NCBI GenBank assembly: GCA_963718605.1
Contig: OY970363.1
Location: forward strand, 3,100,001 to 3,164,000
Direction: 5' to 3'
DNA from: JACCXE01 sp963718605
Lineage (GTDB): Bacteria; Actinomycetota; Acidimicrobiia; Acidimicrobiales; JACCXE01
DNA: 64,000 bases
Shown here: one piece after another, positions 24,568 through 33,561 of the stretch
Numbering within the stretch: the stretch's first letter is position 1
Layout of the letters: each line of letters begins with the position of its first letter
Notes under the pieces: generated by a model
Told to the model about the DNA's origin: nothing
The model's database searches: none
Seen by the model: the letters and a program-made list of their open reading frames with translations, nothing else
Program-made: the position numbers and the translations under genes

Positions 24568-26838
24568 CTAGCGCGGTAAACCGAGCACGTGCTCGGCCAC
24601 GATGTTGCGCTGGATTTGCGAGGTTCCGCCCACGATCGTCATCGAGAAGGTGCGCAGGTACATGTCGAACCACGGGTTGGTCCACACGTCGAGGTTGAGC
24701 GGCTCGATGGGCGCGCTGCGCACGTCGGGATCGAGGGCGTCGGGGCCGATGGCCTCCAACACGTGCAGCGTGGCGCGCTGCACGGCTTCGCTGCCGAGCA
24801 GCTTGAGAATCGACTGCTCCGCGGGCTCGACGCCCTTCGCCGCCTTCGCCAGCGTGCGGTGACCCAGTACCCGCAACGCGTGACCGTCGATCACCAAGTG
24901 GCCGAACCAGTCGAGTGCGTAGCTGTCGTCGGCTAGGCGGTGATCGAGCAGTTCGCGGCCACCGCGTTCGACGAGATCGTCGAGGCGTTCGGAGTAACCG
25001 AGCCACAGCATGGCCCGCTCGTGGCCGAGTGATCCGGTGGCGACGCGCCAGCCTTGATTGAGTTCGCCGATCAGGTTCTCGACCGGCACGCGCGCGTCGT
25101 CGAAGAAGACCTCGTTGAAGTCGAGTTCGTCCTTGCCCTGGATTGAGCCGAAGGGTCGGCGCGTCACGCCCGGGGTGTCGGTCGGGATCAGCAGGCAGCT
25201 GATCCCTTTGTGCTTGGGGACATCGGGATCCGTGCGCACGAAGGCGAGGATGACGTCGGCGTCGTGGGCGCCCGACGTCCATACCTTCTGTCCGTTCACC
25301 ACGAACTCGTCGCCGTCGAGCACAGCGCGGGTGCGGAGCCCGGCCAAGTCGGATCCGGCATCCGGTTCGCTCATGCCGAGCGCCGCGGTGATCTCGGCCC
25401 GCAACAGTGGGACTGCCCACTTCTGTTTCTGGTCGTCGGTGCCAAAGGCCAGGATCGACGGCACGATGATCGACACGCCCTGCGGGTTGAAGCTTTGGTA
25501 GATCCGTCGACGGCCGAGTTCCTCCTGGTGGACGAACTGTTGCAGCAGCGTGGCGTTGCGTCCGCCGAACTCGGGCGGGTTGCCGGGCATGAACCAGCCG
25601 TCGTCGAACATCGCGCGCTGGAAACTGCGGGCCCAATCGGGAATGTGCGCGCTCGACTCCGATCGCTCGCGCAATGCCTCCTCGTCCGAAGGCACATGGG
25701 CGTCGAGCCACGCGTCGAACTCGGCCCGGAACGCTTCGGTCTCGTCGTCGAAACGATTCTGCGCCGGTGCCTCGCCTGACGCGATGCGCTCCAGCACCAT
25801 CCGGCTCAGGGCGACACGGTGATGGTGGCCGTTGCCGAACAACACGTCGGCCGTCTTGGCTCGCCGCAGGTAGAGCTGCAGATCGTTTTCCCAGGTGAAC
25901 CCGAGCCCACCGAACAGCTGAATGCCGTGCTGGGTGGCGAGGCGTTGTGCGTCGCTTGCCGCGGCTTTGGCCATCGCGGCGGCCTGCGAACTTTCGGAAC
26001 TGTGGGCGGTGATGGCGAGCGCGGCAAAGTGCACCGCCGCGCGCGCACGCTGGAGCGCGGTGTAGAGGTCCACCGCCATGTGTTTCACGGCTTGGAACGA
26101 GCCAATCGGAACGCCGAACTGGTGGCGCTGCTTGATGTGGTCGAGCACCAAGTCGAAGGCGTGCTGCGACGCGCCGATGATCATTGAAGCGATCCCGATG
26201 AGCGATTCGTTGCGAGCGCGCTCGATAGCTGGCGCCACGTCGGCGGATGCATGCTCGGCTGCGACGCGCACACCTTGGAAGCGCACGGTGCACAGATGCA
26301 GGCTGTCGTCGGTGGACCGCTCGCGCGTCACGCTGACAGTGTCGGTGGCTACCAGGAACACCGCGTCCGCGGTGGCCACCGCGAGCATGTCGACGCGGTC
26401 GGCGTCGAGCACATGCTGCGCCACGCCATCGAGCAACCAGCTCTCACCGTCGGCTCGTGCCGTAATGCCGTCGAAGATCGCGGCACCCGCATGGCCCTCG
26501 GCGATACGGGCGAGCTGCGCGTCGCACACCGGCGCCGGCAACGCGCGCACGAGGGGCAGGAACTGCGAGGTAGTCGCCAACAGCGGAGACGGGTCGGCGG
26601 CCCAACCGAGCTCCTCGAGCAGCACCGCCAGCTCGACCACCGACGCGCCGCTGCCACCGCGGTCCAGCGGCACTGTCAGTCCCGGCCACTCGAGCGCGAC
26701 GAGCGTCTTCCAGAGCGCATCGGTGTCGGCGCCGTCTTCCACGACGGACCGGACTAGTGACGAGGGAATCTCGCGTTCGGCTACCTCGCGGGCGATCGCC
26801 TGGAGTGCGACCTGTTCGTCTGTCAGCTCGAAGTCCAT
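24568..26838 (-). CDS. Fused double acyl-CoA dehydrogenase (FadE alpha+beta in one chain)
   Basis: A 756-residue protein with two acyl-CoA dehydrogenase domains. The first (about 1-365) starts MDFELTDEQVALQAIAREVA and contains GVPIGSFQAVKHMAVDLYTA and a FGGLGFTWENDLQLYLRRAK segment. The second (about 375-756) contains LGMSEPDAGSDLAGL, VNGQKVWTSGAHDADV and IVGGTSQIQRNIVAEHVLG. The order matches the beta and alpha subunits of heteromeric FadEs joined head to tail. It should oxidise an acyl-CoA to the 2,3-enoyl-CoA with FAD. It lies 3 bp downstream of an enoyl-CoA hydratase, the next enzyme of beta-oxidation. Confidence 0.9.
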   Translation of the reverse strand: MDFELTDEQVALQAIAREVAEREIPSSLVRSVVEDGADTDALWKTLVALEWPGLTVPLDRGGSGASVVELAVLLEELGWAADPSPLLATTSQFLPLVRALPAPVCDAQLARIAEGHAGAAIFDGITARADGESWLLDGVAQHVLDADRVDMLAVATADAVFLVATDTVSVTRERSTDDSLHLCTVRFQGVRVAAEHASADVAPAIERARNESLIGIASMIIGASQHAFDLVLDHIKQRHQFGVPIGSFQAVKHMAVDLYTALQRARAAVHFAALAITAHSSESSQAAAMAKAAASDAQRLATQHGIQLFGGLGFTWENDLQLYLRRAKTADVLFGNGHHHRVALSRMVLERIASGEAPAQNRFDDETEAFRAEFDAWLDAHVPSDEEALRERSESSAHIPDWARSFQRAMFDDGWFMPGNPPEFGGRNATLLQQFVHQEELGRRRIYQSFNPQGVSIIVPSILAFGTDDQKQKWAVPLLRAEITAALGMSEPDAGSDLAGLRTRAVLDGDEFVVNGQKVWTSGAHDADVILAFVRTDPDVPKHKGISCLLIPTDTPGVTRRPFGSIQGKDELDFNEVFFDDARVPVENLIGELNQGWRVATGSLGHERAMLWLGYSERLDDLVERGGRELLDHRLADDSYALDWFGHLVIDGHALRVLGHRTLAKAAKGVEPAEQSILKLLGSEAVQRATLHVLEAIGPDALDPDVRSAPIEPLNLDVWTNPWFDMYLRTFSMTIVGGTSQIQRNIVAEHVLGLPR

Positions 26839-26841
26839 CTC

Positions 26842-27621
26842 TCAGTCCTTGGGCTTCATCATGCGGTCGAGGTTGGCCCGTAGCTCGGGCGAGGTGAAGG
26901 ATCGGTCCTCCGCCGTCAGCGCAAAGTCGAGCGTGGCCAGCACGGCCCGCTCGAGGTGGAGGTTGAGGATGCGCTTGGTGTCTTCGGTCGCGCGCTTCGG
27001 CAGCTTGGCGATGCGTTTGGCGCACGCCATGGCCTCACCGAACACGGCGTCGTCATCGCAAACGTGGTTCACCAGACCGATCTGGGCGGCGCGCTCGGCC
27101 GGAATCTTGTCGCCGGTCAGCGCGTATTCCTTGGCGAGTTGCAGGCTCATGAGCAGCGGCCACGTAACCGGACCGCCGTCTGCGGCGACGAGGCCGAGCG
27201 CCACGTGCGGATCGGCCAGGTGGGCGCTGCGCGCCATGTAGACGATGTCACTCAGCGCGACCAGCGAACAGCCGAGACCGACCGCCGGGCCATTGACGGC
27301 GGCCACGATGGGCACCCGGCACGCGACCATGCCAGTGACGATCTGCTTGCCGTGCGTCAGCGTCTCCCGCCGCGCCGCTTCGTCTTTCGACAACGCGTCG
27401 ATGTAGTTGAAATCGCCGCCAGCGGAAAAGGCGCGGCCGTTGCCGGTGAGGACCACGGCGCGGGCGTCGTCGTCGGCGTCGATCTGTGGGAACAGACCGG
27501 CGAGGCCTTGATGCAGCGCGTGGTTGGTCGCGTTCAACTCGTCGGGCCGGTTGAGCCGCACGATGCGGATCGGTCCGTCGATCTCGATTTGGATCTCGTC
27601 GGGGACGTCGTAGGCGCTCAC
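26842..27621 (-). CDS. Enoyl-CoA hydratase/isomerase
   Basis: A 259-residue crotonase-family protein. IVRLNRPDELNATNHALHQG begins the fold, VVLTGNGRAFSAGGDFNYI is the first oxyanion-hole segment, and VAAVNGPAVGLGCSLVALSD the second, all standard. It would hydrate or isomerise a 2,3-enoyl-CoA made by the neighbouring FadE proteins. The GTG start (27619-27621) overlaps the frameshifted FadE stop by 4 bp. The hydratase start is recognised by this GTGA overlap and by the start of homology. Confidence 0.88.
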   Translation of the reverse strand: MSAYDVPDEIQIEIDGPIRIVRLNRPDELNATNHALHQGLAGLFPQIDADDDARAVVLTGNGRAFSAGGDFNYIDALSKDEAARRETLTHGKQIVTGMVACRVPIVAAVNGPAVGLGCSLVALSDIVYMARSAHLADPHVALGLVAADGGPVTWPLLMSLQLAKEYALTGDKIPAERAAQIGLVNHVCDDDAVFGEAMACAKRIAKLPKRATEDTKRILNLHLERAVLATLDFALTAEDRSFTSPELRANLDRMMKPKD

Positions 27622-28731
27622 GACGCGGGCAGCCCGAGGATGCGCGTGGCGACGAGGTTGCGCTGAATCTGTGATGTCCCGCCCATCACGCTTTGCGCTC
27701 GGCTGTAGAGGTACGTGTTCAGCGCGGCGTCGCCTTCGCCGATCGCGAGCGCGGCGTGTCCTACCTGTTGTTCCACTGATGTCATCAAGAGCTTGTCTAC
27801 CGACCCTTCCGGTCCGTGGGTGATTCCGTCGAGCCGATCTGACAGCCGCCGGCATACGTGCACGCGCAGCATTTCCGCCTCGACGATGGCCCAGGCGAGG
27901 TCGCGCAATTGTTCGTCGTCGAACGCGTCGCGATTCGGCGCGCACCCGCTTGACGAGTTCAGAAGTCGTCTTCTTGTAGCGAGCGACGTACCCGAGTTCG
28001 CCCGGTTCGCGTTCGTGGCTCACCACGGTCATCGCGAGGCGCCACCCGTCGCCCGGGTTGCCGATCATGTTGGCCGCGGGCACGCGGGCGGCGTCGAAGA
28101 TCACCTCACCGAACTCTTTGGTGATGCCGTTGATCATCTTGAGTGGACGCTGTTCGATGCCGGCGTGGTCCATCGCGACCACGAAGGCGGATAGCCCCTT
28201 GTGCTTGGGCACCTCGGTGTCGGTCCGGGCGAGCACGAGACACCAGTCGGCCACGTCCGAGTAGCTCGTCCACACCTTGTGGCCGGTGATCACGTAGTCG
28301 TCGCCGTCCCTGACCGCGCGCGTGCGCAACGCGGCAAGGTCAGATCCGGCGTCGGGTTCGCTGAATCCTTGGCACCACCGTTCCTGGCCGGTGACGATTC
28401 CGGGCAGGAAGCGCGCGTGGATCTCCGCGCTGCCGTGTTCGAGGATGCCCTGGACCAAGTAGCCGAGGCTGGGCCGCGGCGGCGTGCCCGCGGCGGCCAG
28501 TTCCTCGTCGAGGATCACGTCGTAGACCGCGGGCAGTTCGTGGCCGCCGATCGCCTTGGGCCATGAGAGGCCGAAGAATCCGGCGTCGTACAGCGCGTGG
28601 TGCCAGGCGGCTTGCCCGGCCCAGTACGCGTCGGACGTCGAGGAGGCGGGTAACCCCGGGTTGTTGGTGCGCAACCAGTCGCGCAAACGCCCGCGGAACG
28701 CCGCTTCGTCGGGGGAGTCAGAGAAGTCCAT
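27618..28731 (-). pseudogene. Acyl-CoA dehydrogenase (FadE alpha), one-base frameshift
   Basis: The first about 265 codons encode a normal acyl-CoA dehydrogenase (WCQGFSEPDAGSDLAALRTR, TGHKVWTSYSDVADW, YVARYKKTTSELVKRVR). The frame then runs into Arg-rich nonsense, while the true continuation (FDDEQLRDLAWAIVEAEMLR ... VMGGTSQIQRNLVATRILGL) is in another frame. Removing one base near 27936-27943, in GCGCGC context, restores a 370-residue protein ending in a 4-bp overlap with the hydratase. This is either an inactivated gene or a sequencing error. It would pair with the small subunit at 28718-29499, which is also broken. Confidence 0.82.
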
Positions 28732-29499
28732 CGAGCACCCTTTGCAGCGACGGGCCGACTCCGCCGAACGCGTCGATTCCGGCGAGCGCGCGGCGGAGGT
28801 ACACGTGGGCGAGGCACTCCCAGGTGTTGCCGATGCCGCCGTGGACCTGGATCGCGGTTTCGCACACGGTGCGCGCAGCGCGAGCGCAGTAGGCCTTGGC
28901 GACCGACGCGGCGACTAGCGCGTCGTCGGGCGCGAGAGCGTCGACGGCCCATGCCGCGTGGAGCGCCAAGCTGCGGGATCCCTCCATCGCCACAAACGCG
29001 TCGGCGAGCAGGTGTTGCACCGCCTGGAACGAACCGATCGCGGTGCCGTACTGGTGCCGGTTTTTCGCGTAGTCGGTGGCGAGGGCAACCGCGCCTTGCA
29101 TCACGCCGACCAGATCGGCGCACGCGAGCGCGAGGCCGAGCGCTCGGTTGCCGTCCGTCTCGACCACGCCGTCCCACGCCCCGGTCAGGTCCGCGCCCTT
29201 TTCCGAACTGGGCCCGTCTGATGCCGGAATCCGGCACCAGGCGCGCCCAGTTCGAGGAGTGGGGCGATGAAGGGCACGTCCACGAGGTGACGGGCGAACT
29301 CTTCGATCACGATCGCGGCTTCGACCGCGGACGCGTCGTGCAGCAATTCGCGCCAGCCCGTCGCCTCAACGGCGGCGTCGAGCTTGGCGCGGCGCTCAGC
29401 GTCGTCGAGATCGGCGACGGTCTTCGGGCCAAGATCGCTGGCCAGTCGAGCGGCGGCGTCTTGCAGGGCGCGTTGCTCAACACTCAGGCGGACGTCCAT
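28718..29499 (-). pseudogene. Acyl-CoA dehydrogenase beta subunit, disrupted by palindrome/frameshift
   Basis: The ATG at 29497-29499 starts a normal N-terminal domain (MDVRLSVEQRALQDAAARLA ... VDVPFIAPLLELG), but the frame ends at 29185. The C-terminal half (DGNRALGLALACADLVGVMQ ... YGTAIGSFQAVQHLLADAF, VHGGIGNTWECLAHVYLRRA) continues in another frame to 28718. A 51-bp palindrome (29204-29254) lies at the break, and the middle beta-domain seen in comparable proteins seems to be missing. The gene is probably inactive. It overlaps the acyl-CoA ligase stop by 1 bp (TAATG) and the next FadE by 14 bp. Confidence 0.75.
29204..29254. repeat. 51-bp palindromic element, copy 2, inside a broken FadE gene
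   Basis: Imperfect inverted repeat with outer arms CGAACTGGGCCCG / CGCGCCCAGTTCG and an inner TGCCGGA-A-TCCGGCA hairpin. It has the same length and the same terminal octamers as copy 1 at 17623-17673. The host gene's reading frame is lost immediately after it. Confidence 0.68.
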
Positions 29500-30896
29500 T
29501 ACGCGTCCACCCACTCGTCGCGCAGCGTGCGCCGCAGGACCTTGCCCGACGGCAGTCGCGGGATCGTTTCGACCACAACCAATTGGTGCAGGTGTTTGTA
29601 GGTGGCGAGCGACTCGGCCACCAGCGCCACCAACTCGGATTCGGTCACGGTCGCCTCGGGATCGAGTTGGACGGCGGCGACGGGTACTTCGCCGGCGCGC
29701 TCGTCGGGGATGCCGAACACGGCGCAATCGAGCACGGCCGGGTGTCCGTGGAGCACTGCCTCGATCTCCGCTGGCGCGACCTGAAACCCGTTGACTTTGA
29801 TCATCTCCTTCGACCGGTCGGTGAGGTGCACCCAGCCCTCGGGTTCCAACCAGCCGACGTCGCCGGTGCGGTACCAACCGTCCTCGAACGCGTCGGTGTT
29901 CGCGTCGTCGGGTAAGTAACCGGCCATCACCGACGGCCCGCGCGCCTGAATCTCACCGATGCCACCCGGTTCCAACACCGCGCGCGTGTCGAGGTCGACC
30001 ACTCGCAGTTCCACATCCTTCGGGGGCAACCCGGCTGAATCGAGGCGCCACCGCGAGGGCTCGTTCACGGGGTTGCAGGCCAGCACGGGGAACTCGCTGG
30101 CACCGTATGCGGGCAGGAACGCCACGCCCGTCCGAAGGGTGACGGTCTGGGCGACGCTTTCTGTGACCGGGGTGGCTCCCCACATGATGTAGCGCAACGA
30201 CGACAGGTCGTAGTCCTCGATCGTGGGGTGCTTCGCCATCGCCAGGGCGATCGGGGCCACGGCCATCTCGAGGGTCATGCGGTCGGATTCGATGCAGCGC
30301 AAGATCTCGTCGAGGTCGAACCGCGCGTGCAGTCGCACCGTCGTGCCGGCTTCAGCCGCAGCCAACAGGTTCAGCAAGCCGAGGATGTGCGAGGGCGGCG
30401 TCGCCACTTGAAATCGGTCGTCCGCCGTCAAGCCAAGCGCGTCGACCCAGTGACGCGTGGCTACACCGAGGCTGCGGTGGGTGTGGCGGGCCGCCTTCGG
30501 CATGCCGGTGGTGCCCGAGCTGAACACGAGAATGGCTTCGTCCTCGCGGGCACCGCCGCGACCGTCACAACGAACCACATCGTCGTCCGTGACGAGCAGG
30601 CGCGGTGCTGTCAGATCCAGCGCGTGCGCGACTTCTCGTTCCTTCCACGCGGGCGACACCAGCACCGTCGCGGCGCCAAGCTGGCTGATTGCGTTCACGT
30701 ACAGCACGAACTCCGGACGGTTGGTCAGCTGGAGTGCGATGCGATCGCCCGGCTCGGCGCCCAGCGCGCGCAGCTCGTCGGCTAACGCCTCGCTGCGGGC
30801 GCAGACCTCGGCGAACGTGAGCCCGTTGTCGCCGAAACGCAGCGCGTCGCGCTCGCCGAAGAGGTCGGCGGCCCGCGTCCATGAATCGTGGATCAC
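29499..30896 (-). CDS. Acyl-CoA synthetase (AMP-forming)
   Basis: A 465-residue ANL-family ligase. VFSSGTTGMPKAARHTHRS is the nucleotide loop, PAYGASEFPV the A5 motif, YRTGDVGWLEPEGWVHLTDR and SKEMIKVNGFQVAPAEIE the hinge, and PRLPSGKVLRRTLRDEW the C-terminal catalytic Lys motif. The protein is slightly short because the N-terminal region is compact. The GTG start (30894-30896) overlaps the upstream ligase stop by 4 bp. It probably activates a carboxylate for the FadE and hydratase genes downstream. Confidence 0.9.
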   Translation of the reverse strand: MIHDSWTRAADLFGERDALRFGDNGLTFAEVCARSEALADELRALGAEPGDRIALQLTNRPEFVLYVNAISQLGAATVLVSPAWKEREVAHALDLTAPRLLVTDDDVVRCDGRGGAREDEAILVFSSGTTGMPKAARHTHRSLGVATRHWVDALGLTADDRFQVATPPSHILGLLNLLAAAEAGTTVRLHARFDLDEILRCIESDRMTLEMAVAPIALAMAKHPTIEDYDLSSLRYIMWGATPVTESVAQTVTLRTGVAFLPAYGASEFPVLACNPVNEPSRWRLDSAGLPPKDVELRVVDLDTRAVLEPGGIGEIQARGPSVMAGYLPDDANTDAFEDGWYRTGDVGWLEPEGWVHLTDRSKEMIKVNGFQVAPAEIEAVLHGHPAVLDCAVFGIPDERAGEVPVAAVQLDPEATVTESELVALVAESLATYKHLHQLVVVETIPRLPSGKVLRRTLRDEWVDA

Positions 30897-32353
30897 GACG
30901 CCACCCGCGCCCGCAACGCGTCCTTCATCACCTTGCCGGTGGCGTTGAGGGGGAGCGCGTCGATCATCTCGATCGTGCGCGGAGCTTTGTAGTTCGCCAT
31001 CTCGTCGCGACACCACGCCCGGATGCGCTCGGCGACGTCGGCGGCCGCGTCCGTAGACGTGGTGACGACGAACGCCATCGCAACTTCGCCCAAGCGTTCG
31101 TCGGGCACGCCGATCACTGCGACCTGTTGCACGTCGGGGTGGCGCAACATCGCGTTCTCGATCTCGGCGGGATACGCGTTGAACCCGCCGACGATGAACA
31201 TGTCCTTCGATCGCCCGAGGATGCGCAGGTACCCGCGGTCGTCGAGCACGCCGAGGTCGCCGGTCTTGAGCCATCCGTCGTCAGACAGGGTCGCCGCGGT
31301 CGCGTCGGGATCGTCGAGGTACTCGCGCATCACCGACGGGCCCTGCAACAGGATCTCGCTGTCGTCGATGCGTATCTCGAAGCCGGGCCGGGCGCGGCCG
31401 ACCGTGGTCGCGACGGTGTCGGGGTCGTCGTCGAAGTCGGTCGCGGTCGCCGTGCCCGCTTCACTCAGTCCGTAACCGGAGATGATCACTTCAAACGGCA
31501 GCTCCTCACGCACGCGGCGGATCAGCTCTACGGGAATGTCGGCTGCGCCGGTTACGGCCAGTCGCAATGTGGACAGGTCGTGCGCGTCGCGGTCAGGGCT
31601 GTCGAGGATCGACTGGTAAATCGTCGGCGCGCCCGGCAGCACCGTGATGCGTTCCGCTTCCACCTGCGCCAACACGCGGGCGACATCGAAGACCGGCTCG
31701 GGGTACATCGTGGCGCCGGCCGCCGTGCAGGCGAGGATTCCTGCCTTCAGTCCGAACATGTGGAAGTAGGGGTTGACCATGAGATAGCGGTCGGCCGCCG
31801 TCAACCGGGTCATCGCTACCCAGTCGTTCGCGACGCACAGCGTGCGCGCGTGGGTCATCACCACACCCTTGGGCACTCCCGTCGTGCCCGAGGTGAACAG
31901 GATGTCGCTTACGTCGTCGTCGGCCACCTTCACGTCATGTGGGGCGCCACCGAACGCGTCCCACTTAGCCGAGTCCATCCGAAGCGTGCTCGTGAGTGCC
32001 GGCAACTCGAAGTCCTCGAGCATCGACAAGTAATCGACACCGAGAAACTCACCCACGGTCAGCAGAGTGGTGGCGCCGCTGCGACGCAGGATGTCGGCAG
32101 CTTCAGCGCCTTTGAACCGCGTGTTGACCGGCACGAGTGTGGCGCCCGCCTCCCACAAACCGAGCACTGCGACGATCCACTTCCAAGAATTGGGCGCCCA
32201 GATCGCCACGCGGTCTCCTTGACCGATGGGCGCGCCGAACCGGCGCGCCGCGTCGCGCAGTTCGCCGTAGGTAAGCCGCACGTCGCCGTCGACGACGGCA
32301 AGGTGATCCGGGTCGCGTTCCGCGGTGGCCGCAAGCAGTTCCGGAACGTTCAC
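30893..32353 (-). CDS. Acyl-CoA synthetase (AMP-forming), FadD3-like size
   Basis: A 486-residue ANL-family ligase. LFTSGTTGVPKGVVMTHART is the ATP loop, SGYGLSEAGTATATD the A5 motif, LKTGDLGVLDDRGYLRILGR and SKDMFIVGGFNAYPAEIE the hinge, and LPLNATGKVMKDALR the C-terminal Lys. It resembles actinobacterial ligases for cyclic or branched acids such as FadD3, which activates HIP in steroid degradation, but this is only resemblance. GTG start overlaps the amidohydrolase stop (GTGA). Two ligases in tandem imply two acids, or a two-step activation, in the pathway. Confidence 0.9.
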   Translation of the reverse strand: MNVPELLAATAERDPDHLAVVDGDVRLTYGELRDAARRFGAPIGQGDRVAIWAPNSWKWIVAVLGLWEAGATLVPVNTRFKGAEAADILRRSGATTLLTVGEFLGVDYLSMLEDFELPALTSTLRMDSAKWDAFGGAPHDVKVADDDVSDILFTSGTTGVPKGVVMTHARTLCVANDWVAMTRLTAADRYLMVNPYFHMFGLKAGILACTAAGATMYPEPVFDVARVLAQVEAERITVLPGAPTIYQSILDSPDRDAHDLSTLRLAVTGAADIPVELIRRVREELPFEVIISGYGLSEAGTATATDFDDDPDTVATTVGRARPGFEIRIDDSEILLQGPSVMREYLDDPDATAATLSDDGWLKTGDLGVLDDRGYLRILGRSKDMFIVGGFNAYPAEIENAMLRHPDVQQVAVIGVPDERLGEVAMAFVVTTSTDAAADVAERIRAWCRDEMANYKAPRTIEMIDALPLNATGKVMKDALRARVAS

Positions 32354-33546
32354 CGGAGGACTTTGTCCTCCACGTTCATGAGCCGAGCGAGGTTGCCGCC
32401 CATGATCTTGGCCACCGTCGACTCGGGAACGCCCTTGAGTTCGTCCACGTAGCTACGCGGGTCCGCGAGCCCTTCGGGGTGCGGATAGTCCGAGCCGAAC
32501 AGCACGTGGTCTTCGCCGATTAGTTCAGCCAGCGCGCCGAGGTCCTCTTCCCAGAAGGGACTGATGTAGATGTTGCGCTTGATGACGTCGACCGGGTTCT
32601 CGGCGAAGTCCTGCGGCATCTTCTTGTACAGGTCCTTCATGTTCTTCAGCAGCGGCTCGACCCAGCTGCTGCCGTTCTCGATGACCGCGACCTTCAGCTT
32701 CGGAAAGCGTGACAACGCGCCGTGGCAAACGAGCGCCGACACCGCGTCCTCAATCGGACGCCATGCCGACAGCATCCGGAACGCTTGGGGCTGGAACGGC
32801 AGCATCTCGCTGTTGCTGCCCATCCAATCGTTCGTGTACCGCTCGTAGCCGCTGTCCGATGAGTGCATCGCGACGAGGATGTCGTGTTCCACCACCCGCT
32901 CCCAGAAGGGGTCGAACTCGGGTAGGCCGAAGGAGCGCGGTCCACGCACGCCGGACGGGGGAGCGGGACGGATGAGCACGACGCGGGCGCCGCGCTCCAC
33001 GACCCAGTCCAACTCGGCAATCGCGTCTTCCACTATCGGCAGCGTGATCACCGGTGTGGCAAAGATGCGGTCCTTGTAGTTGAACTGCCACGTCTCGTAC
33101 ATCCACTCGTTGAGCGCGTGGATCGCGGCATGGGTGAGGTACGGGTCGTCACGCATGCGCTCTTCGAGCACGCTCGCCAGGGTTGGGAACATCAACGCTC
33201 GGTCGATGCCCTGCTCGTCCATCAATGCGAGGCGCGCCTCGGGGCCCCGGAAGGCCGGAATCGCGCGCATCGGTTCGCCAAAGATTTCACGGCGGCTTTT
33301 CCCGTCCGGATTGCCGACGCGGTAGTACTCCTCCATCGCGCCCGGACGCGCGACTACGTCAAAGGTGGGGTTCGGGATGTACTCGCTGATCGTGCCCCGG
33401 ATCACGATCTTGGTACGGCCCCTCACCTCGACGTAGTCGATGGCGCCCTTGAATCGATCGGGCAGGAACTTCAGAAACGACTCTTGCGTTTCATACAGGT
33501 GGTTGTCGGCGTCGAAGACCGGGATGTCGAGGATGGGTGCAGACAT
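32350..33546 (-). CDS. Amidohydrolase family protein (Amidohydro_2 type)
   Basis: A 398-residue TIM-barrel protein. VFDADNHLYETQESFLKFLP carries the first metal motif; AMHSSDSGYERYTNDW and the ENGSSWVEPLLKNMKDLYKK helix follow; LFGSDYPHPEGLADPRSY is the C-terminal metal/Asp strand. It is the third Amidohydro_2 paralogue in the window. Each paralogue heads or sits near an operon with CoA-processing genes, which suggests parallel ring-cleavage or decarboxylation steps. The ATG at 33544-33546 has a GGAGG-like ribosome site (CCTCC on the plus strand) just upstream. Confidence 0.87.
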   Translation of the reverse strand: MSAPILDIPVFDADNHLYETQESFLKFLPDRFKGAIDYVEVRGRTKIVIRGTISEYIPNPTFDVVARPGAMEEYYRVGNPDGKSRREIFGEPMRAIPAFRGPEARLALMDEQGIDRALMFPTLASVLEERMRDDPYLTHAAIHALNEWMYETWQFNYKDRIFATPVITLPIVEDAIAELDWVVERGARVVLIRPAPPSGVRGPRSFGLPEFDPFWERVVEHDILVAMHSSDSGYERYTNDWMGSNSEMLPFQPQAFRMLSAWRPIEDAVSALVCHGALSRFPKLKVAVIENGSSWVEPLLKNMKDLYKKMPQDFAENPVDVIKRNIYISPFWEEDLGALAELIGEDHVLFGSDYPHPEGLADPRSYVDELKGVPESTVAKIMGGNLARLMNVEDKVLR

Positions 33547-33561
33547 GAAAGCCTCCTGGGC

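Noticed and set aside
30881..32452. 523-codon rightward open frame
   Set aside because: It is antisense to an acyl-CoA ligase with complete motifs; composition is that of a shadow frame.
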